From Blastocatellia bacterium AA13 (GTDB lineage: Bacteria > Acidobacteriota > Blastocatellia > UBA7656), in NCBI GenBank assembly GCA_003222245.1, contig QHVH01000017.1:1-64000 (forward strand): DNA of 64,000 nt, read 5' to 3'. A model generated the notes under the pieces. It ran no database searches, was not told the origin of the DNA, and worked only from the letters and a program-made list of their open reading frames with translations. Numbering within the stretch: the stretch's first letter is position 1; each line of letters opens with the position of its first letter. Position numbers and translations under genes: made by a program. Below, piece by piece: positions 16,081 to 25,141 of this stretch.

Positions 16081-17619
16081 CTATTCGCCGGATTTTCTAG
16101 TCGGAGAGCTTCGAGCCTTTCGAGGTTCAATATCGCGCTTGTAGAACTCGATAAAGGTCTCCACGATGCCTGCATCGAAGTGGCTGCCGGCCCGCTTCGT
16201 AATCTCCTCCAAAGCGTCTTTCGGGTTCAACGCCTCATGATAGACGCGCTCCTCCACCAGCGCATCGTAGGCATCGGCCACTGCAATTATTCGAGCGCCC
16301 AACGGAATCCCCTCACCGGCAAGTCCGTGCGGATAGCCTGTACCGTCCCACCGCTCGTGGTGAGAGCCAGCGATCATCGGCACATCAATCATCTCATCGG
16401 GAAAATGAATCTTCGATAGAATGCGATAAGTGTGGAGCGGGTGTTCTTTTATGTGCTCGTATTCTTCCGGCGTCAGCTCCGCGGGTTTCAGCAGAACGTC
16501 GTCCCGAGTTCCGATCTTGCCGTAGTCGTGGAGAAGCGCCGCGTAATGGATGACTCGGCATTCCTTCTGCGAAAGCCCCATCAGTCGCGCGATTCCCTGT
16601 GAGTAGGCGGCAACCCGAGCCGAGTGGCCCCCAGTGGAATCGTCTCGCGCGCCGATCGTCGCCGACAGAGTTCGGAACACGCTTTCAAGCGAGCGGCGCT
16701 GCTCTTCGAGCAGATGCAGATTCTCGAACGCGAGTCCCGCCTGGCGAGCTACCGCCGTAGTGAAATCGAGTTCTTCGTCATCAAAGACTCGATCGGCCGT
16801 CAAAGTATCGAGATAACAGACGCCCCATACCCGCGACTTCGATCCGATCGGAGCGCAGATCACGCTTCGGACCGCTTGAAGCTTAACCGATTCGCGCGCG
16901 GAAAATCGGTCGTCTGAAGCAGCGTCAAAACTCAGCACCGCTATGTTGTCGTTGTATATCCTGCCGACGATGCCCCGGCTCGGCATCCATGAGTTTGCTC
17001 CTCCCGGTCCTCCCGGATAACAGGCTACGGGCGTCAGCTCATCTTTCAATTCGTCGTGAAGCAGAATAGCGCAGCGTTCCGCGCGAGTGGTTCGCCGGAG
17101 AAAGCTCAAGAGCATCGTCGTCAAATCATCCCACGATTGGGCGGCCAGCACCTCGCTCGTAAAGTCATACAGCGAGCGCAGTCGATCAACGGTCTCATCG
17201 GCGAGATCCTGACTCTTGGGCAGCTTGCCGGTGTTAATAAATCGCGCATCGTCAGGCGCGATCACGCGCACCGGGTTGAGCGAGAAGCCTTCTTCGGCGT
17301 GCCCGTCGGCTTGTTTGGCGCGCAAGCAAAACAGGAATTCGACTCCGTTGCCGCGGCCAAGCCTAAGCCTGTCTCCATCCTTCAGAACGGAGGTTCTTAT
17401 CGGCTCGTCGTTGATGAAACTTCCCGATGTGCTCTGGAGATCCTGCACAAGAAAGGTATTTCCGCTTCGAATTATCTCCGCGTGATATCGTGAAATGTAG
17501 GGGTTGTCGAGAACGAGGTCGTTGTCGTCGAGGCGGCCTATGCTAAACACCGGCCGATCGAGGCTCAACGCGCGATCACCCGTACTCTCTTTTAGGATCA
17601 ACTCCGCCGATATGCGCAT
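16081..17619 (-). CDS. FHA-GAF-HD-GYP signalling protein (c-di-GMP phosphodiesterase)
   Basis: A 512-residue soluble regulator. Residues about 25-95 are an FHA domain (GRLDDNDLVLDNPYISRYHAEI) that reads phosphothreonine. About 165-300 is a GAF sensor (AERCAILLHDEL...VICAPIGS). About 310-490 is an HD-GYP domain with GGHSARV, HDYGKIG, HHERWDGTGYP and VADAYDAL, so the metal ligands and the GYP motif are intact and c-di-GMP hydrolysis is expected. The FHA domain links it to Ser/Thr kinases such as the one at 36.6 kb. The start has AGGAG six bases upstream. It is the last gene downstream of the BMC vertex pair, 138 bases away. Confidence 0.9.
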   Translation of the reverse strand: MRISAELILKESTGDRALSLDRPVFSIGRLDDNDLVLDNPYISRYHAEIIRSGNTFLVQDLQSTSGSFINDEPIRTSVLKDGDRLRLGRGNGVEFLFCLRAKQADGHAEEGFSLNPVRVIAPDDARFINTGKLPKSQDLADETVDRLRSLYDFTSEVLAAQSWDDLTTMLLSFLRRTTRAERCAILLHDELKDELTPVACYPGGPGGANSWMPSRGIVGRIYNDNIAVLSFDAASDDRFSARESVKLQAVRSVICAPIGSKSRVWGVCYLDTLTADRVFDDEELDFTTAVARQAGLAFENLHLLEEQRRSLESVFRTLSATIGARDDSTGGHSARVAAYSQGIARLMGLSQKECRVIHYAALLHDYGKIGTRDDVLLKPAELTPEEYEHIKEHPLHTYRILSKIHFPDEMIDVPMIAGSHHERWDGTGYPHGLAGEGIPLGARIIAVADAYDALVEERVYHEALNPKDALEEITKRAGSHFDAGIVETFIEFYKRDIEPRKARSSPTRKSGE

Positions 17620-17757
17620 CTCAAGCTCCTAAGGAATTTCCGCCGACTCTTGTATTTACTCTGTGCGACCGAAACCACAGCAGTCCTATCAGGAAATTGC
17701 GCGTCCGGTTCAGGAGGAGGCGTTGAGGGGGCAAAATGGAAAACTCTCGGAAAGGGT

Positions 17758-18039
17758 TCAAAGCTCTCGGTCAATCTTGATCGAATCGACTACACCGATT
17801 ATTGCGGCATCTATGGCGGCGCCTGCTTTACCGGTTGAAGCAGTAGAGGCTGACCATCCCTCGCGAACGACGACGACGGTTTCACCCGCGCCGGCATCAA
17901 CGGAATCAAGCGCGAGCAATTCTCCGCCTTCGTCCTGGCCGGACAGATCTATCGGCTGAACGATCAAAAGGCGGCCGCCTTCATATCGATCATTCTTGTG
18001 AGTTGCGACGACGTTACCAACAACCCTGGCAAGAATCAT
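17758..18039 (-). CDS. EutN/CcmL-family microcompartment vertex protein (second copy)
   Basis: A 93-residue protein of the BMC-P (pentamer) family that caps the vertices of bacterial microcompartments. The start MILARVVGNVVATHKNDRYEG, the strand LLIVQPIDL, the LALDSVDAGAGETVVVVREG core and the end IIGVVDSI are diagnostic. It has a slightly longer acidic/Ser loop than usual. It follows a second BMC-P gene by 29 bases. No hexameric BMC-H shell protein, signature enzyme or scaffold is in the window, so what compartment it belongs to cannot be said. Confidence 0.88.
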   Translation of the reverse strand: MILARVVGNVVATHKNDRYEGGRLLIVQPIDLSGQDEGGELLALDSVDAGAGETVVVVREGWSASTASTGKAGAAIDAAIIGVVDSIKIDREL

Positions 18040-18068
18040 AGTTCGTTATGCAATGAGCCCCATTCCCC

Positions 18069-18335
18069 TTAGATCGTATTGACTCTATCCACGATACCCG
18101 TGATGGTGCAATCCGTAGGCACCTCATCCGGCGTAAATGGAAATGACGATTCCTTGCCGCGGCACCAGATGACTATCTCACCTTCACCGGCTCCCACCGA
18201 ATCGAGAGCGACCAGTGTCTTGCCCGCGTCCTTTAAGAAGCGGTCAAGCGGTTGAATAACGAGGAGCTTCCGACCTCGAAGCAGGTCGTTCTTTACCGTA
18301 GAAACAACGGTGCCGATTACGCGGGCTAGCTGCAT
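18069..18335 (-). CDS. EutN/CcmL-family microcompartment vertex protein (first copy)
   Basis: An 88-residue BMC-P protein: MQLARVIGTVVSTVKNDLLRG, LLVIQPLD, LVALDSVGAGEGEIVIW, then ITGIVDRV. It shares the family core with the next gene but differs in the loop (CRGKESSFPFTPDEVPTD). The two are adjacent tandem copies on the minus strand, probably co-transcribed, and could form vertices of different permeability. As with its neighbour, no shell hexamer is encoded nearby. Confidence 0.88.
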   Translation of the reverse strand: MQLARVIGTVVSTVKNDLLRGRKLLVIQPLDRFLKDAGKTLVALDSVGAGEGEIVIWCRGKESSFPFTPDEVPTDCTITGIVDRVNTI

Positions 18336-18401
18336 CTTGTCCTCTGGCGATGGCGGCCGATTACTCGCACTATTTCACCACGTTTCATTCCGTTGTCAAG
18401 A

Positions 18402-19034
18402 CTATTGCCCGGCGCTATTTCCACCGGGCTTCCATTCGCTGCGCTTGACCAGATAAACACGACTCACAACCACCGGATCGAGCGGCTTATCTGTATTCGG
18501 AAATACCGGCGCCCTGGCAATCGAATCGACAATGTTCATGCCTTCCACCACGCGTCCGAAGATTGAATATTGGCCATCCCATTGTGGGGAAGGTGAGCTA
18601 CATATGAAAAACTGGCTCGTGGCGCTATTTATATCGTTCGACTTCCGCGCCGCCGATACGATTCCTCGCACGTGCTTGAGCGTCTTCGAGAACTCCGCGG
18701 GGACGGTCTTTTGTCCCGGCTGCCCCTGCCCCCACGTGCGTGGATCTCCGCTTATGGTATTCGGATCACCGCCCTGTATCGCAATGTAGTCTTTCGCCGA
18801 CTTGACGACGCGGTGGAAGCGCGTGCCGCTGTAGAAGCCTTCTCGGGCCAGCTCTTGAAAATTAGCCGTATGTTTTGGCGCGTCCTGCGCGAAGAACTCT
18901 ATGACGATTTGACCGTAGGTGGTTTCCAGGATCGCCAGTGATTCGGGGTCGGGGGCCGGTTCGGAGACGCCACACGAAGCAAGCGGGATCGAAAGCAACA
19001 GCAACACGACTGTCATCAACCAGAGCCTTCTCAT
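18402..19034 (-). CDS. Cyclophilin-type peptidyl-prolyl isomerase, lipoprotein
   Basis: About 210 residues. The ATG at 19034 (MRRLWLM...) is chosen over a TTG at 19055 because it gives a clean lipoprotein signal ending in the lipobox PLASC and does not overlap gatB. The mature part is a cyclophilin: ILETTYGQIVIEFFAQDAPKHTANF, FHRVVKSAKDYIAIQGGDP, then QFFICSSPSPQWDGQYSIFGRVVEGMNIVD. It should assist prolyl isomerisation in the periplasm while tethered to a membrane. The catalytic FHRV and QGGDP motifs are present. It follows gatB by 10 bases, so it is probably co-transcribed with it. Confidence 0.88.
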   Translation of the reverse strand: MRRLWLMTVVLLLLSIPLASCGVSEPAPDPESLAILETTYGQIVIEFFAQDAPKHTANFQELAREGFYSGTRFHRVVKSAKDYIAIQGGDPNTISGDPRTWGQGQPGQKTVPAEFSKTLKHVRGIVSAARKSNDINSATSQFFICSSPSPQWDGQYSIFGRVVEGMNIVDSIARAPVFPNTDKPLDPVVVSRVYLVKRSEWKPGGNSAGQ

Positions 19035-19044
19035 CTTGCGCGAA

Positions 19045-20520
19045 TTACCTTTCAAGGATTTCTTTGACTACCTCATTCACGATCCGTGGGTTGGCTCGGC
19101 CGCCGCTCTGCTTAATAACCTGGCCGACGAAAAAGCCGAGTAGAGCGGTCCGGCCCGCTCGATACTCATCGAGTTGTTTGGGATTCGATTCGACCACCCG
19201 CGCGGCGATTTCACGGATTTGAGACTCATCGGATACTTGCCCGCCTCCCATGCCTTTGACTATCTCGGCGGCGGGCGCGCCGCTTCTACACATTTCCGTC
19301 AGAACTTCCTTGGCCATCTTGCCGCTGATGGCTCCGCTGTCGATCATCCTGATCATCTCGGAGAGATTATCTGATTTAAGCGGACTCTCTGTTATTTCAG
19401 TACCCGAGCTCTTGAGCTCGCGGGCCAATTCGTTGAGTATCCAGTTTGCGGCTGCCTTCGGATTACCGCTGTCCCTGGCCGTCTCTTCGAAGAAGTCCGC
19501 GGTCGCGCGATTGTCTACTAATTGCGCGGCATCGTCGAAGGCAAGGCCATACTCCTCGACGAAGCGGCGGCGGCGAGGCTCCGGCAATTCAGGAAGCGCC
19601 TCTCGAACTCGAGCGACTTGATCGACGGCAACAACGATAGGCGGAAGATCGGGTTCCGGGAAATAACGGTAGTCGTGCGCCTCTTCTTTGGACCGCATCG
19701 AATATGTCCTGGCTTCGCGCTCGTTCCACAAGCGAGTCTCTTGAACTACCCGGTCACCAGCCTCCACCACGGCGATCTGCCGATCGATTTCGTACTCGAG
19801 AGCCTTTTGAACGAACCGAAACGAGTTCAGGTTCTTCAACTCGACTTTGGTTCCAAATCTCTCGGAGCCGCGAGTCCGTATCGACACGTTGGCGTCGCAT
19901 CGAAGGTTTCCCTCTTCCATATTGCCGTCGCAGACATCTACGTACAGGAGGGTGCGCCGCAAATATTGAATATAGTCGTAGGCTTCCCAAGAAGAGCGAA
20001 AATCCGGCTCCGATACGATCTCCGCCAGGGGCACTCCGCTTCTGTTAAGGTCGACGTAGGATTTCGAGGAGGATTCGCGGAGCCCTTCGTGCAGCGACTT
20101 TCCAGCATCTTCCTCGATGTGGAGCCGGGTAATACCGAATTTCTTCAAACGCCATTCCTTGGCGTGACCCGCGTCGTTGCGCTCGGCGGTAGGAATTTCG
20201 ACCCAGCCGTGCTCGGAAAACGGCCGGTCATATTGAGAGATCTGATAGCCCTTCGGCAAATCAGGATAAAAGTAATTCTTTCGCGAGAAGATCGACTCGT
20301 GATTGATTCTCAGGTTCAGCGCGAGCGCCGCGCGCGCGGCCATTTCGATCGCGGTCCCGTTCAAGACCGGCAGCGCGCCGGGTAATCCAAGACAGACCGG
20401 ACACGTATGCGAGTTCGGTTCAGCCCCGAACGCAGTCGAGCAAGAGCAGAATATCTTCGAAGCAGTCTTTAGCTGAGCATGAACCTCGAGGCCGATGACC
20501 ACTTCGTACTTTTCTCTCAT
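19045..20520 (-). CDS. gatB: Aspartyl/glutamyl-tRNA amidotransferase subunit B
   Basis: GatB transfers ammonia to Glu-tRNAGln or Asp-tRNAAsn in the GatCAB complex in the cytoplasm. The ATG at 20520 is chosen so that the protein begins MREKYEVVIGLEVHAQLKTA, the conserved N-terminus. Further signatures are TCPVCLGLPGALPVLN, FSRKNYFYPDLPKGYQISQY, IHIEEDAGK-like RLHIEEDAGK, and the C-terminal YqeY-like tail region. Length (about 491 residues) is normal. gatA and gatC are not in this window. IspH lies upstream with a 51-base gap and the cyclophilin downstream. Confidence 0.97.
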   Translation of the reverse strand: MREKYEVVIGLEVHAQLKTASKIFCSCSTAFGAEPNSHTCPVCLGLPGALPVLNGTAIEMAARAALALNLRINHESIFSRKNYFYPDLPKGYQISQYDRPFSEHGWVEIPTAERNDAGHAKEWRLKKFGITRLHIEEDAGKSLHEGLRESSSKSYVDLNRSGVPLAEIVSEPDFRSSWEAYDYIQYLRRTLLYVDVCDGNMEEGNLRCDANVSIRTRGSERFGTKVELKNLNSFRFVQKALEYEIDRQIAVVEAGDRVVQETRLWNEREARTYSMRSKEEAHDYRYFPEPDLPPIVVAVDQVARVREALPELPEPRRRRFVEEYGLAFDDAAQLVDNRATADFFEETARDSGNPKAAANWILNELARELKSSGTEITESPLKSDNLSEMIRMIDSGAISGKMAKEVLTEMCRSGAPAAEIVKGMGGGQVSDESQIREIAARVVESNPKQLDEYRAGRTALLGFFVGQVIKQSGGRANPRIVNEVVKEILER

Positions 20521-20571
20521 CACGTGATCCGGTTTTGGAACGAGAGAGTATAGCACAGCCGGCCGGGGTCA

Positions 20572-21774
20572 CTACTCCGCGAAGGTAAGATTGACGATTC
20601 TGTCGACGACCTCGCCTACTACGCGATCCGGCGTGGACGCTCCAGCGGTAAGCCCTACAGTTACGTTGCCGTCAGGCAGCCAGCCGTCGCTAAAGATCTC
20701 CGTCACCTCTCCTACCTTCTTGTGGCGGATGCGAGATGGTGAGATAACGCAGCCCGCGTCGTCTATATGATAGGTGGGAACGTATTGACCGGCGATTTCG
20801 CATAGGTGGGTGGTGTTGCTGCTGTTGTAGCCGCCGATCACGATCATAAGGTTTATGTCTTCGCCTACAAGCTTATTGACGGCGTCCTGGCGATCCTGGG
20901 TAGCCGTGCAGATCGTATCGAAATGGCGAAACTGCCCGGCGACCGCCTCCGAGCCGTATTTACGCTCGATGGCGGACCGAAACATCTCAGCGATTTCGAG
21001 CGACTCACCGCTCAGCATTGTAGTTTGATTGGCGAGGCCGACTCGTTCGAGATCTCGATCAGGATCCAGATTCGGCGAGCATGCCTTCTCGAACCTCTTG
21101 CGAAACTCGTCTTTATTGCCGCCGTTGACGATGTAATCGCAGACACATTGCGCCTCGGCCTGATTTAGCACGATCAGATACTTTCCGCCTTCATACTTGA
21201 GAGCCTGCGAGCTGGTGGCGTGGGTCTCTTCGTGAGCGTACTTGCCGTGAATGATCGCGGTGAATCCCTCGCGGGCGTATTTCTCCACGCGTTTCCAAAC
21301 AGCGACTACCGAACCGCAGGTTGTATCGACCACGAGACAACCCTTGTCCTTCAGTTCCCTGAACTCGTCGACGGGCGCACCGAAGGCCGGAATCAAAACA
21401 ATGTCGTCCGCGGTAATATGAGCGAACCGCGCCGGATTCTCCGACGAGGCCTCAAGAAAACCGATGCCCATCTCCTGGAGCCGATTATTTACTCGGGGGT
21501 TGTGAATGATTTCGTTTGTAAGAAAGATGCGCCGATCGGGGAATTTTTTCTGGGTTTCGTAAGCAAGGTTCAGAGCGAACTCGACTCCATAGCAAAATCC
21601 AAATTCCTCGGCGAGCCGAAAGGTCAGCCGTCCCATTTGCAGCGTGTTGGCTTGTTCTCTGATTCTGCGGATGAGGTCGCTGTGGTAATCACTGACTATT
21701 GAATCCCTGATTTCATCCTTGAGACCGAACCCTCTTCTCACGACCGCTTGTGGAACACTGTCTGTAGTACTCAT
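20572..21774 (-). CDS. ispH: 4-hydroxy-3-methylbut-2-enyl diphosphate reductase
   Basis: Final enzyme of the MEP isoprenoid pathway, a [Fe-S] protein that makes IPP and DMAPP. The conserved cysteines are visible in EEFGFCYGVEFAL, VDTTCGSVVAVWKRV and GGYNSSNTTHLCEIA, together with the HGKYAHEETHATSS and TNEIIHNPRVN signatures. At 400 residues it is of the long, cyanobacterial/plant-like IspH type, with an N-terminal extension of about 55 residues before the first Fe-S Cys region, unlike the approximately 310-residue Escherichia form. It is followed by gatB on the same strand. Confidence 0.95.
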   Translation of the reverse strand: MSTTDSVPQAVVRRGFGLKDEIRDSIVSDYHSDLIRRIREQANTLQMGRLTFRLAEEFGFCYGVEFALNLAYETQKKFPDRRIFLTNEIIHNPRVNNRLQEMGIGFLEASSENPARFAHITADDIVLIPAFGAPVDEFRELKDKGCLVVDTTCGSVVAVWKRVEKYAREGFTAIIHGKYAHEETHATSSQALKYEGGKYLIVLNQAEAQCVCDYIVNGGNKDEFRKRFEKACSPNLDPDRDLERVGLANQTTMLSGESLEIAEMFRSAIERKYGSEAVAGQFRHFDTICTATQDRQDAVNKLVGEDINLMIVIGGYNSSNTTHLCEIAGQYVPTYHIDDAGCVISPSRIRHKKVGEVTEIFSDGWLPDGNVTVGLTAGASTPDRVVGEVVDRIVNLTFAE

Positions 21775-22151
21775 TTAATCTCGCTTGTAGATCCTATCTA
21801 GTTACAGTGGAACTGATTAAACCGCGAGTCTAACAACCGCGCCGGTGCTTGTGCAAGGAAACGCTTTTCAAGGAAGGTGCTTAATTGAATTGATGAGAAG
21901 GACTGTCGCCGGCGCAGTGCGAATTTAAGTGAGAGTGATTAGAGATTTCCGGCTGATATTAAGATACGGATTTTCTGAATTCCGCCAGGGACGCATCGAT
22001 AATCGCCCAGCACTTAAGTCTCAGGCCTGAAAGGTCGACTTATACATAACCAGGGGCGACGCGCTTCGCGCTTGCCCCTGGTCACGACGCCAATATACTT
22101 CAAGCGCTGAAGGCGCTACACAGCCGGTTCATTCCGGATCGTCGCCAATCC
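21775..22151. other. Intergenic region with a strong hairpin at 22049-22082
   Basis: ACCAGGGGC (22049-22057) pairs with GCCCCTGGT (22074-22082), and an inner GCGC-TTC-GCGC stem stacks inside it. It lies between the Crp-family gene and ispH, both on the minus strand, and may terminate the Crp transcript or be a dispersed palindrome. The rest, including the ispH upstream region, shows no gene. Confidence 0.55.
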
Positions 22152-22937
22152 TCACAGCTCGCTCAGAGCCTTGAGCGCTGGTCTATCCAAGATGACTATT
22201 TTCTTATTCCTGGTCTCGATGAGGCAGTTTGTCTTGAGCTCATTCAGCACCAGATTAACAGTCTCCCGATAGATGCCGATCATCTCGCCCATCGTCTCTT
22301 GCGTAATACCCTCAACCACATCGCCCGCGCCGGCTAGATCAAGTAAGAGCGCAGCGACTCGAGAATCGTGGAGTTGAAACTGCGATCTGAAATGATCGCT
22401 CGCCACTTCTCCGAGCCTTGGAACGACCAACTCGATAACCGCATAAGGATCGGAGCGAATCCAATCGCGAGCGCCGGCCTCGCTCATAACGGCCAATTTG
22501 ACTCCAAGAGGACCGGCAACGGCCTTCGTCAACAACATCGTCTGTCCCAGAAACGGCATCTCGCCGAATAAGCCGCCGGGAACCATTTCTTTGACGAAAT
22601 AGTCGTGTCGTGAGTGCTTGATCACAACCGAGCCATCTTCGATCAGAAACAACGAGCGGTCGCAGGGTATAGTCTCGTTCGACTCAAAGAAACGCCTCGG
22701 CATCTCACTAAAATTCTCCGCGGTGGAACGTATCTCGATTTGAAGATAACCGACTCTGCGGGAGAGAGCCCACGCCGATAGCGCCTTGGTTTTATCAGTT
22801 AACGCGTGCCTCCGTCTGAATCTCACCGGTTTCAGACCGGGGCCCTCGTCATCCGCCGATTGCGAGGCAAATGCCAGACAAAGCCCTTCACCGTATTCAC
22901 TTTTTTGTTCGTATTGTTCTTTACCGTCTTTATTCAT
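22152..22937 (-). CDS. Crp/Fnr-family transcriptional regulator
   Basis: A 261-residue DNA-binding protein. The cyclic-nucleotide-binding β-barrel covers about residues 75-170 (IPCDRSLFLIEDGSVVIKHS, then GGLFGEMPFLGQ). The long helix and the helix-turn-helix follow (ITQETMGEMIGIYRETVNLVLNEL), with the usual RET/V recognition helix. The barrel RxE/RxS cAMP contacts are not clearly present, so the ligand is uncertain; the four Fnr cysteines are absent. The first about 65 residues are atypical, and an internal start is possible. No obvious target operon adjoins. Confidence 0.85.
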   Translation of the reverse strand: MNKDGKEQYEQKSEYGEGLCLAFASQSADDEGPGLKPVRFRRRHALTDKTKALSAWALSRRVGYLQIEIRSTAENFSEMPRRFFESNETIPCDRSLFLIEDGSVVIKHSRHDYFVKEMVPGGLFGEMPFLGQTMLLTKAVAGPLGVKLAVMSEAGARDWIRSDPYAVIELVVPRLGEVASDHFRSQFQLHDSRVAALLLDLAGAGDVVEGITQETMGEMIGIYRETVNLVLNELKTNCLIETRNKKIVILDRPALKALSEL

Positions 22938-23903
22938 AAACCCATCTTTCAGCGAAGTCGCTGGATTGGTGTTACATTTGCCAATCCGACGCGCGAGTTT
23001 GCCGGACGCGACGGAGCAGGGCTATGCCGCTGCTCGAACCCGCCCGAAACAATAGCGAGGTTGCTGCCTGCGAATGCGCAACTCAGGATAATCCAGAGAC
23101 TAGCCCGCGTGCGCGCTGGGTTGTTATGCGTTTACTCGCGTGGAGCGCCGTCCGTTCCCCACGACAAGGCCGAGTGAATTGTTTTGCTCGCACGATGCGA
23201 GCTGATTAGACCGCAGAGCTTCTTATCAATGCGGTGTTGTTACTTTGCGCCTCGTTCCGAATCAAAAGCACGCCGAATCAGAACAGAATATGCGCGGCGG
23301 AGGGTCTTGTGGAAATTGCTCGCCCGTCACGCTCACCGGCCGTTCCGACATTCGAGAGGCCTTTGCCCGCGTGAAGAAACCGAGCGCTTCCCGCCTGAGA
23401 TCTCATCATACCGGGCACGCGACGCCAGCGGCATGTAAACCCGATCCACCAGCGAAAACTAGCGAAGCAATTGACCGTCACTTCGGTCATTGCTTCCAAT
23501 CGCATCCATTTTGACTTCGACGAGATGTTCAAACAACGCCAGCGTGGGATGGACTCATTCGCAATTAGAAGAGTCCTAACCAACTGGCTCAGATCTAATT
23601 CTTAAAATTGGAACCCGTGCCGGTTACCTGCAACGAAACCCTCTTTACATCGAACCGGCATTCCCTCGTGCTCGCGTGCGATTCTAGCAAAGAACAAAAA
23701 GGGAAGCCAAAAAAAAATGACGAGAACGGGAAGTAAAATGAGCTTGTGCGGACGAACGTGACAACAATAGCAACCTGATTGCCGCGGACAACGCTGGTTC
23801 GAAGATTACTTATGCTTGAGAAGATTGCTTAGGCTCGCGAGCGAATCAGACGCGGGCGAACCAATCAGGCGGTCTGATCGGTTCGCCCGCGGAGTTAAGA
23901 GTA
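22938..23903. other. Long region without a supported gene
   Basis: About 970 bases upstream of the Crp-family gene and downstream of the Cys-rich peptide gene. Short frames exist on both strands (for example a plus frame containing MRGGGSCGNCSPV at 23290), but none has a convincing start, length or family resemblance. AT-rich patches near 23690-23740 and 23770-23830 could hold promoters. It may be decayed sequence. Confidence 0.4.
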
Positions 23904-23928
23904 TCAGCAACCGGGATCGCAGGTGCTG

Positions 23929-24159
23929 TTACATCGGTTCAGCAGCCTTTGACAAAAAAAGAGGCAGCCTCCTGAGGCAGCCTCCTGAGGCCGGCTCACC
24001 GCAGCCGGTGACGCAGGAATCGTAATTATCTTGGCAACTGGTGCAACACGTCGCCGCCCGCCCATTCGAAGGCGACAACGTAAAGAACCCAAGACAAGCA
24101 ACAAGTATCGCCAGAATGGCAAACTTGCGCAGCAATCTTCGCATGGGATGACTGTTCAT
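23929..24159 (-). CDS. Cys-rich secreted small protein, C-terminus altered by a 13-bp tandem duplication
   Basis: The ATG at 24159 is preceded by AAGGAGG four bases upstream. The first about 35 residues are a signal peptide (ILAILVACLGFF...NGRA), then CCTSCQDNYDSCVTGCGEP. As the DNA stands, the frame continues to 23929 with a Cys-poor tail. A 13-bp direct duplication sits in the middle; removing one copy extends the frame to a stop at 23904, giving GGCLFFCQRLLNRCNSTC and the end DPGC. The repaired protein has two segments of identical spacing, C-x3-C-x6-C-x3-C, each with Gln after the second Cys, so the repaired frame is very likely the ancestral one. It follows the membrane thioredoxin gene by 105 bases. 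Function unknown. Confidence 0.7.
   Translation of the reverse strand: MNSHPMRRLLRKFAILAILVACLGFFTLSPSNGRAATCCTSCQDNYDSCVTGCGEPASGGCLRRLPLFLSKAAEPM
23961..23986. repeat. 13-bp perfect tandem duplication inside the Cys-rich peptide gene
   Basis: GAGGCAGCCTCCT occurs at 23961-23973 and again at 23974-23986, followed by GAGG. Because 13 is not a multiple of three, gain or loss of one unit switches the reading frame of the gene. A run of seven A residues (T on the coding strand) lies directly beside it. Confidence 0.9.
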
Positions 24160-24264
24160 AGTTCCTCCTTGCTTCCGTTATTTGTTGATCATCCGAATTT
24201 GCGAGGCGCTTATTCTAATTGCGGCGAGCCTCGCCGGAGCCCTTGCATCTGAAATGCAATGAGC

Positions 24265-24801
24265 TTATGAGCCGCAATTCTCGCACTGGAGCTTATTAAT
24301 CACATCCGCTTCTTTATCGGGCTCGAGCTTTCCGACCCAGCTCGCGGTTACGATTCCGGAATTGTCGACCAGGATCAGGGTTGGAGTTCCGCGTACATTG
24401 ATGGAGCCGAGGTCCGCTTGCTCGATGTCCTGTATTGGTATGCCTAGATCCGATAAATATTTTTGACCTTCTGTCCGACTCTGAGGCAGCAACGCCATGA
24501 ACCTGACATCTCCCGGCTTTTTCACCTCTTCAGTCAGGCGTCTATAGAAAGGTGCGCTCTCGGCGCAAAAATGGCATCCCTGCGCTAGTACGATGATCAG
24601 CGTACGGCGACTCTTTTCCCAGGACACGTTTGGTATGGAGAGCTTGTCGCCGACCGCGACCTCCTTCATCTCGGGAGCGGACGTCGGACTATTGATGATG
24701 AACCGCTTGACCACGACTACCGTCAACAGTATCGCAACAACGATAATCGCGATGTTGGAGAGAAACTCGGCATTCTTGTAGAGTTTGTTCATTTCAAGCA
24801 T
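24265..24801 (-). CDS. Membrane-anchored thioredoxin-like protein (TlpA/redoxin type)
   Basis: A 178-residue protein with one N-terminal membrane helix (IAIIVVAILLTVVVVKRFII) and a periplasmic thioredoxin domain. The active site is CHFC in VLAQGCHFCAES, and the cis-Pro loop is RGTPTLILVDNSG. The C-terminus has two more cysteines (LQCENCGS). ATG 24801 has GGAG six bases upstream; an ATG at 24792 is possible. It should reduce or rearrange disulfides outside the cytoplasm. It is the likely partner of the Cys-rich secreted peptide encoded just downstream. Confidence 0.85.
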   Translation of the reverse strand: MLEMNKLYKNAEFLSNIAIIVVAILLTVVVVKRFIINSPTSAPEMKEVAVGDKLSIPNVSWEKSRRTLIIVLAQGCHFCAESAPFYRRLTEEVKKPGDVRFMALLPQSRTEGQKYLSDLGIPIQDIEQADLGSINVRGTPTLILVDNSGIVTASWVGKLEPDKEADVINKLQCENCGS

Positions 24802-25141
24802 CTCTCACTCCGCCGCCGTTCACGTCCTGGCCGGGAAAGAGTATTCCACGAGCCTTAACCGATCGCGGCTCGGCGACCTTCAAAATCAAAGTGGGATAAT
24901 CACATTTTCTCTGTAATGTGAATCGCGAACTTATGCTATAACCCTCGGCTGATCGAATCAAGCGCGAGGATTGATGTGATCAGTAGATATGAGCGCCACG
25001 GGTTCTCAGTCCGCGACGATCTGATGGAGTTGATGATCGAAGACTCGACCGCGTAACCGCTGACTCCCAAAACTCTCTCAGAAACTCGACGCCTCTCTGT
25101 CTTTTGATTCAACCCATCCAACTGATTCGCTTGCGGGCCTT

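Noticed and set aside
19522-20385. 287-residue plus frame opposite gatB
   Set aside because: Antisense shadow of gatB with no recognisable domain.
23245-23514. Plus-strand frame with MRGGGSCGNCSPV as a second peptide precursor
   Set aside because: No maturase nearby, no leader motif and no clear ribosome-binding site.
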